64,000 nt of DNA, from contig JAKIUB010000005.1 of assembly GCA_021647745.1 (NCBI GenBank), positions 1 through 64,000 on the forward strand. The letters are read 5' to 3'. Made by a program: the position numbers and the translations under genes. Shown piece after piece: positions 58,954-64,000 of the stretch. The notes under the pieces are model-generated. The model was given only the letters and a program-made list of their open reading frames with translations, made no database searches and was not told the DNA's origin. The stretch's first letter is position 1. Every line of letters begins with the position of its first letter. This stretch comes from Paracoccaceae bacterium. GTDB lineage: Bacteria > Pseudomonadota > Alphaproteobacteria > Rhodobacterales > Rhodobacteraceae.

Positions 58954-61005
58954 ATGAAAATATTTTTTACGGCCCCTTTGGCGGCCCTATTCTTGGCTGT
59001 GGGGCCGCTGCATGCGCAAACCTCGCAGCAAAACGGTGCCCGCTTTGTCGAGGCGATCGATGCCGTGAGCGACAGCAACTGGGCTGAGGCCCGCCGTCGC
59101 GCCGCACGGGTATCAGACCCGATCGCGCTCGAGATCATAGATTGGTATGCCCTGCGCGCCGGTGAGGGCACCTTTGCCAAATATGAGCATTTTCTGGCCG
59201 AAAACCCCGACTGGCCGGATATTGCCAAGATCCGGCGCAAGGCCGAAGAGATCATGCCGTCCAACTTGCCTGCCAGTCAGGTCAGGGCCTTTTTTGCCGG
59301 TCGCCCGCCGCTGACCGGCACGGGGGTGTTGCTTTATGCCGCCGCACTGCCCCGCGCCGAGGGTCGCGCCGCCATCCGCACAGCCTGGCGCGAAATGGAG
59401 CTGACACCAGAAGAGCGCAGCCGTTTTTTGGCCAATTACCGCGGTCAGCTTTCGGATGATCACGCCGCCCGCCTCGATATGCTGCTCTGGGCCAGAAAAA
59501 AGGGTGCCGTCCGCGAAATGCTGCCGCTGGTTTCAAGCGGACAGCGGGCATTGGCCAATGCCCGCCTTGCGCTGCAAGACGATGCCAACGGGGTTGATGG
59601 CCTGATTGAGGCTATTCCACGCCGATTAGCCAGCTCTGCCGGTCTTGCTTATGATCGCTTTATATGGCGGCTCAAAAAGGGCTACACCGAGAGCGCGATC
59701 GAGCTGATTTTGGCGCGCTCGCAAAGCGCTGAAGCTCTGGGGAACCCGAGCAAATGGTCCAGCCGCCGCCGCACGCTGGCGCGGGCCGCCATGCGCAATG
59801 GCAATCCGGACCTTGCCTACCGTATCGCCAGCGCCCACTTTCTGACCACCGGCAGCAGCTATGCCGATCTTGAGTGGCTCTCGGGTTATGTCGCATTGCG
59901 CAAGCTCAACCAGCCGCGCCGGGCTTTGCCGCATTTTCAGGCTTTTCGCGCTGCGATCCGCTCGCCGATTTCCATGGGCCGCGCCGGCTACTGGCTGGGT
60001 GAAACCTTTGTCGCGCTAAACGATACCGCCGCCGCCAGCTCGGCTTTTGGCCTTGGCGCCGGCTACCAGACCAGTTTTTATGGCCAGCTCGCTGCCAGCC
60101 GTGCCGGCCTGCCGCCCGATAGCACCCTGTCAGGCAGCGCCTTTCCGCCGGACTGGACCAAATCGGGCTTTTTGAGCGCTGATCTGGTGCGTGCGGGGGT
60201 GCTGTTCTTTTTTGCCGGCGAGCTGGGGCGCGCGCGGCAGTTTCTCACCAAGCAGGCCCATGATCTTTCGCCGCGTGATCAGGCGGCGCTGGCTCAGATG
60301 ATGCTCGATCTCGAAGAGCCGCATCTGGCCCTGCGTATTGCCAAAACAGCCGCTAAAAACGGCACGATATTGCCTGATTCCTACTATCCGCTGCACGGGT
60401 TGTCCGAGGTTTCGGGGCGGGTCGAGCCGGCATTGGCGCTCTCCATTGCCCGTCAGGAAAGTGAAATGAACGCTTCTGCGCGCTCGCCGGTCGGGGCGCG
60501 GGGGCTTATGCAGGTTATGCCCGCCACGGCCAAGCAAGTGGCCAAGCGCCTGTCGATCGCCTATTCCGAAAGCCGCCTTTCCAGCGACTGGCAATATAAT
60601 GCCCGGCTCGGCACAGCCTATCTCGACCGGGTGCTGGAGCGCTTTGACGGCTCGGTGCTGCTCGCCGCCGCCGCCTATAATGCGGGGCCAAACCGCGCCG
60701 CCCGCTGGGTGAAAGATCTCGGCGATCCGCGCCTTGCCAGTGTTGATGCCGTAGACTGGATCGAGAGCATCCCCTACCGCGAAACCCGAAACTATGTCAT
60801 GCGGGTGATGGAGGCACAATTTGTCTATCGCGCGCGGCTCTCGGGGCAGGTCGGGCCGTTGACATTGGCCGCCGAATTGCAGCAAAACCAACCGGTACTG
60901 CCGCATGTGGACAGCGCGCCGCGCGCTGCGCCCGCACAGGTGAATTCAGGAGATGCCTCAGGAAATGCCCAAATCATTCCTCGCCGCCCGCCTCGCCGCG
61001 GTTAA
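58954..61005 (+). CDS. slt: Soluble lytic murein transglycosylase
   Basis: A 683-aa periplasmic enzyme. Signal peptide FFTAPLAALFLAVGPLHAQ. A long alpha-helical superhelix domain (about 25-460) is followed by the SLT domain: LSIARQESEMNASARSPVGA with the catalytic Glu, GLMQVMPATAKQVA, and AAYNAGPNRAARWV. It cleaves peptidoglycan glycan strands to 1,6-anhydro ends. A C-terminal low-complexity tail ends RRPPRRG. The end overlaps the aminotransferase gene by about 50 bp. Confidence 0.95.
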   Translation: MKIFFTAPLAALFLAVGPLHAQTSQQNGARFVEAIDAVSDSNWAEARRRAARVSDPIALEIIDWYALRAGEGTFAKYEHFLAENPDWPDIAKIRRKAEEIMPSNLPASQVRAFFAGRPPLTGTGVLLYAAALPRAEGRAAIRTAWREMELTPEERSRFLANYRGQLSDDHAARLDMLLWARKKGAVREMLPLVSSGQRALANARLALQDDANGVDGLIEAIPRRLASSAGLAYDRFIWRLKKGYTESAIELILARSQSAEALGNPSKWSSRRRTLARAAMRNGNPDLAYRIASAHFLTTGSSYADLEWLSGYVALRKLNQPRRALPHFQAFRAAIRSPISMGRAGYWLGETFVALNDTAAASSAFGLGAGYQTSFYGQLAASRAGLPPDSTLSGSAFPPDWTKSGFLSADLVRAGVLFFFAGELGRARQFLTKQAHDLSPRDQAALAQMMLDLEEPHLALRIAKTAAKNGTILPDSYYPLHGLSEVSGRVEPALALSIARQESEMNASARSPVGARGLMQVMPATAKQVAKRLSIAYSESRLSSDWQYNARLGTAYLDRVLERFDGSVLLAAAAYNAGPNRAARWVKDLGDPRLASVDAVDWIESIPYRETRNYVMRVMEAQFVYRARLSGQVGPLTLAAELQQNQPVLPHVDSAPRAAPAQVNSGDASGNAQIIPRRPPRRG

Positions 61006-62173
61006 GCCCTCGCCGACCATCGCGATCAGCACAAAAGCTGCCGAGATGCGGGCCGCCGGCGAAGATATCATTGTGCTTTCTGCCGGCGAGCCGGATTTTG
61101 ATACCCCTGGAAATATCCGCACCGCCGGCAAGGCCGCGATAGATGCCGGCAAGACACGCTATACCGCCCCTGACGGTATCCCCGAGCTGAAGGCAGCGAT
61201 TATTGCTAAATTCAAGCGGGATAACGGGCTGGATTACACCCCCGAACAGGTGATTGTTTCGAGCGGCGGCAAACAGGTGCTGTTCAATGCGCTGTTTGCC
61301 ACGCTCAATGCCGGTGACGAGGTTATCATCCCTGCACCCTACTGGGTGAGCTACCCCGATATGGTGCGACTATGTGACGGCACGCCGGTGGTGGTCAAAT
61401 GCCCCGCAGCTACCGGCTTCAAGTTAACGCCCGAAGCGTTGGAAGCCGCGATAACCCCGCGCACCAAGTGGCTGATCTTCAATTCTCCGAGCAACCCCGC
61501 GGGTGCCGGCTATTCCCGCGCCGAGCTGAAAGCCCTGACAGAGGTGCTGCTGCGCCATAAGCAGGTCTGGATAATGTCGGACGATATGTATGAGCATATT
61601 GCCTTTCCGGGCTTTGGTTTTTGCACTCCTGCCGAGGTCGAGCCACGGCTTCATGACCGCACCCTGACGGTCAACGGGGTTTCCAAAGCCTATGCGATGA
61701 CTGGCTGGCGTATCGGCTATGCCGGTGGCCCCGCGCCCTTGGTGGCGGCGATGAAAAAGGTCCAGAGCCAGAGCACTTCCAATGCGTCTTCCGTCAGCCA
61801 GTGGGCAGCGCTCGAGGCGCTAAACGGCCCGCAAGGCTATATCACGCGATCAGGGGCTGCGTTTTTGCGGCGCCGCGATCTGGTGGTTGGGCTGCTTGAC
61901 GGGATCGAGGGCATGACTTGTGCCACACCTCAAGGGGCGTTTTATGTTTATCCGGGCATTGCCGGCCTGATCGGGCGGAAAACGCCGACAGGGCAAATGA
62001 TCACTTCCGACGAGGGTTTTGTTCTTGCCCTGCTCGTGGCCACCGGCGTGGCGGTAGTGCACGGGGCCGCCTTTGGTCTGTCGCCGCATTTCAGGGTTTC
62101 CTACGCGGCGGCAGATGCCGATTTGCTGGAGGCCTGCACCCGTATTCGCGATTTTTGCGCCACCTTGCGCTGA
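60953..62173 (+). CDS. Class I aminotransferase, aspartate aminotransferase-like
   Basis: A PLP enzyme of about 406 aa. LAAVKPSPTIAISTKAAEMR and VLSAGEPDFDTP are typical of the alphaproteobacterial AspC/AatA group. NSPSNPAGAGYS and VNGVSKAYAMTGWRIGYAGG hold the PLP-binding Lys. FRVSYAAAD carries the carboxylate-binding Arg. Two starts are possible, ATG60953 and ATG60965; AGGAG (60947-60951) is too close to the first and a little far from the second. The 5' end lies within slt in another frame. Confidence 0.92.
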   Translation: MPQEMPKSFLAARLAAVKPSPTIAISTKAAEMRAAGEDIIVLSAGEPDFDTPGNIRTAGKAAIDAGKTRYTAPDGIPELKAAIIAKFKRDNGLDYTPEQVIVSSGGKQVLFNALFATLNAGDEVIIPAPYWVSYPDMVRLCDGTPVVVKCPAATGFKLTPEALEAAITPRTKWLIFNSPSNPAGAGYSRAELKALTEVLLRHKQVWIMSDDMYEHIAFPGFGFCTPAEVEPRLHDRTLTVNGVSKAYAMTGWRIGYAGGPAPLVAAMKKVQSQSTSNASSVSQWAALEALNGPQGYITRSGAAFLRRRDLVVGLLDGIEGMTCATPQGAFYVYPGIAGLIGRKTPTGQMITSDEGFVLALLVATGVAVVHGAAFGLSPHFRVSYAAADADLLEACTRIRDFCATLR

Positions 62174-62199
62174 CCTGCTATCTTATAGTAGGAAACCCC

Positions 62200-62610
62200 A
62201 TGAGCCTTGTTGTCCTTGCCCGTTTTTCCGGTGAAAAATCCACCTATATCCGTGTTCATATCATTATGGCGCTCAGCGGCGCGGTGCTGATCAGCGGCGC
62301 GCTGGCGCTGGCGGGAAACCCTGATTGGTGGGTCGGCATTGTTGGCTCTTTTGCCGGTATCGCCATGCGCGGCTTTTATATTGCGTCTGAGCAGCTCGGC
62401 TTTGAGTGGGTGCTGACCAAAACCGGTCTCGTCAGCCCCAATGAGCGGACCATCGGGCTGGATGAGATAAAATCTGTTCGTTCGTTGTTTGGCTCGGTGC
62501 AGGTGATCACCCGCGCCGGCGATAAATTCCTGATCAAGTATCAGGCAACACCCGAGATTGTGATTGCCGAGATCGAGCGTGCCATAGCCAATTACGAGGC
62601 TCCATCATGA
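62200..62610 (+). CDS. Small membrane protein with PH-like domain
   Basis: A 136-aa protein. Two hydrophobic segments (IIMALSGAVLISGALALAG and WWVGIVGSFAGIAMRGFYIA) precede a bacterial PH-like domain, EWVLTKTGLVSPNERTIGLDEIKSVRS, FGSVQVITRAGDKFLIKY. Function unknown. It overlaps the next gene by ATGA. Confidence 0.75.
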   Translation: MSLVVLARFSGEKSTYIRVHIIMALSGAVLISGALALAGNPDWWVGIVGSFAGIAMRGFYIASEQLGFEWVLTKTGLVSPNERTIGLDEIKSVRSLFGSVQVITRAGDKFLIKYQATPEIVIAEIERAIANYEAPS

Positions 62611-63152
62611 GCAACCCCGCCCCTGAAGAAATCCCGCTGCACCTTGATGATGGCGAGACCCTTCTGTGGCAAGGCAGCCCCGTGCGCCGCCCACCTGACA
62701 AATCCGCGCTCAATGCCGCGGCCAATACGGTGGTCACATTGTCTCTGGCTTTTGGTTTTTTTGCCTACTGGATGATGATCCCTGACCTGACTGCGCTCCA
62801 GAATGCCTTGCTGGTGCCGTTTTTTATTTTGATCTTGCTTGCGGTATTGCCGCCGGTCAAGCGCTGGCGCCGTGCCCGCCGCTTTGTGGCCGAGACCCGC
62901 TATACCCTGACCAGCCAGCGCGCATTTGCTGTCGGGCCAGAGCATGGGGAAGCAGAGCATCGGGAGGAGGTTATCTTTGGTCCCGACACCCTGAGCTATC
63001 TGGCAGCCGCCCCCAAAAACACCCTGTCTCTGTGGAATGACAGCAGCGAGGCCCGCCGCACACCGCTCCATTTTTCCGGTCTGGAGGACACCGCCGTGCC
63101 GTTTGATATTCTGCAAGGCCATCAACTTGCGCGACTCTGGCCTGCTGACTGA
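62607..63152 (+). CDS. PH-like domain membrane protein
   Basis: A 181-aa protein. DDGETLLWQGSPVRRPP is typical of bacterial PH-domain proteins. Two hydrophobic segments follow (TVVTLSLAFGFFAYWMM; ALLVPFFILILLAVLPPV), then a soluble part with RYTLTSQRAFAVG. With the preceding gene it forms a two-gene unit. No clear role. Confidence 0.75.
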   Translation: MSNPAPEEIPLHLDDGETLLWQGSPVRRPPDKSALNAAANTVVTLSLAFGFFAYWMMIPDLTALQNALLVPFFILILLAVLPPVKRWRRARRFVAETRYTLTSQRAFAVGPEHGEAEHREEVIFGPDTLSYLAAAPKNTLSLWNDSSEARRTPLHFSGLEDTAVPFDILQGHQLARLWPAD

Positions 63153-63241
63153 GGCTTTTGTGCATTGCAGGCTTTGAATCAGGGGCATATCCGGATATAC
63201 CCGAGGGCAAACCGGCCCGCAAAATACCGAAAGAACACCCC

Positions 63242-64000
63242 ATGACCACCCTCGTCAATGCCCGCCTGATAGACCCCGAAACCGGCACCGAGCGCTTGGG
63301 CGGGCTACGCCTGGAGGCTGGCCTGATCGCCGAGATATTGCCCGATGGCAGCGAGGGTATTGATTGCGGCGGCAAATGCCTTGCGCCGGGGATTATTGAT
63401 ATCGGTGTCAAGATAGGCGAGCCGGGCGAGCGCCACAAGGAAAGCTTTCGCAGTGCGGGTCGCTCGGCGGCAGCGGGCGGGGTCACCACCATGGTCACCC
63501 GCCCTGATACCACCCCGGCCATCGACAGCCCCGAATTGCTCGATTTTTTCAACCGCCGCGCTGCGGATATCGTGCCGGTCAATGTGCTGCCGATGGCGGC
63601 GCTGACCAAGGGGCGGAGCGGCGGCGAGATGACCGAGATCGGGTTTTTGAAAGATGCCGGTGCGGTCGCCTTTACCGATGGTGACCGGCCGGTGCAAAAC
63701 CCCAAAGTGCTGGCCCGTGCCCTGACCTATGCCGCTGATCTTGGCGCGCTGGTCATGGCTCACCCGCAAGAGCCAACCCTTTCAAAGGGCGCCTGCGCGA
63801 CCTCGGGGCCGCTGGCCTCGCTGATGGGGTTGCCCGGTGTTTCGCCGCTGGCCGAGCGCATCCAGTTTGAGCGTGATATGGCGCTGGTCGAGATGACCGG
63901 CGCGCGCTATCACGCCGACCAGATCACCACCAAAGCCGCCCTGCCGGCACTGGCGCGCGCCAAAAAGGCGGGGCTGAAGGTGACAGCCGGGGTCTCGGCC
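63242..64000 (+). CDS. Dihydroorotase homologue lacking the HxH metal site (partial)
   Basis: The frame is open at the window edge (253 codons seen). It matches alphaproteobacterial PyrC-like proteins: CLAPGIIDIGVKIGEPGERH, AAAGGVTTMVTRPDT, VLPMAALTKG, EIGFLKDAGAVAFTDG and ALVMAHPQEP. Active dihydroorotases have DxHxH before REPG; here the stretch is DIGVKIGEPG, with both His replaced. It may be a PyrX-type non-catalytic partner of aspartate carbamoyltransferase. No pyrB lies upstream in this window. Confidence 0.85.
   Translation, partial: MTTLVNARLIDPETGTERLGGLRLEAGLIAEILPDGSEGIDCGGKCLAPGIIDIGVKIGEPGERHKESFRSAGRSAAAGGVTTMVTRPDTTPAIDSPELLDFFNRRAADIVPVNVLPMAALTKGRSGGEMTEIGFLKDAGAVAFTDGDRPVQNPKVLARALTYAADLGALVMAHPQEPTLSKGACATSGPLASLMGLPGVSPLAERIQFERDMALVEMTGARYHADQITTKAALPALARAKKAGLKVTAGVSA

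Noticed and set aside
63187..63198. ATATCCGGATAT palindrome before the dihydroorotase homologue
   Set aside because: Twelve bases of perfect symmetry are easily found by chance, and no promoter fits around it.

Overview
The window looks like a chromosomal segment of a marine-type alphaproteobacterium, probably Rhodobacterales or a close relative. By eye it is moderately GC-rich, genes are densely packed, and many neighbours overlap by ATGA. Several gene pairs recall that order: an IalB-family protein before rlmN, mlaA with mlaC, ubiE with ubiB, dapA near a soluble lytic transglycosylase, and a DapF with a Ser in place of the second catalytic Cys. No rRNA, phage, insertion sequence, integrase or CRISPR array was seen. 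The taxonomy is inference from gene order and protein style, not from a marker search.

Layout. 1-2.5 kb: tRNA-Lys, dapF and mtaB. 2.6-6.1 kb: a TetR regulator divergent from a two-subunit, Tat-exported molybdenum hydroxylase. 6.2-12.5 kb: a compact coenzyme F420 operon, cofG-cofH-cofD-cofC-cofE, followed by an F420:NADPH oxidoreductase (fno) and an F420-dependent luciferase-like oxidoreductase. A 25-bp dyad lies directly in front of it. 12.6-20.7 kb: housekeeping and redox genes (carboxymuconolactone decarboxylase-like protein, methyltransferase, asparaginase, IalB, rlmN, BaiN-like flavoprotein, GST, queG, SDR epimerase). 20.7-25.7 kb: envelope genes (yjbH-yjbF, a 70-aa membrane protein, two L,D-transpeptidases, a CAP lipoprotein).

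25.8-32.2 kb: a dctPQM TRAP transporter with its DctB/DctD two-component system. The DctD here has lost the GAFTGA loop, and no proper sigma-54 promoter is visible. 32.2-36.8 kb: mlaC-mlaA and an orphan type I secretion ABC/HlyD pair marked by two fresh-looking tandem duplications. 37-43.7 kb: a chain of overlapping genes (ridA, gdpD, a COG3146 acyltransferase apparently using a CTG start, phhB, a ferredoxin-reductase-like flavoprotein, rsmD), then ubiE-ubiB. 43.7-48.8 kb: PagL-like lipid A deacylase, gloA, a decayed metallophosphoesterase, lysE, and cobQ-nudix-cca.

48.8-55.3 kb: a TetR-controlled envelope locus made of a LolA-like periplasmic protein, two FtsX-type permeases, an ATPase and an outer-membrane barrel, with a methyltransferase beside the regulator. 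55.3-64 kb: smpB, a VTT-domain protein, a P-loop protein that appears internally deleted, dapA, a sulfotransferase-like protein, slt, an aspartate aminotransferase, two small PH-like membrane proteins, and the start of a dihydroorotase homologue lacking the metal-binding HxH.

Two observations stand out. The F420 operon and the LolA-like/FtsX locus, 44 kb apart, carry the same operator architecture (TGGACC-N4-GGTC followed by an A-rich tail), so one TetR regulator may link F420 redox metabolism with envelope lipid traffic. The DctD without GAFTGA together with a distant TGTGCG/CGCACA dyad suggests sigma-70 activation in the manner known for Rhodobacter capsulatus NtrC.
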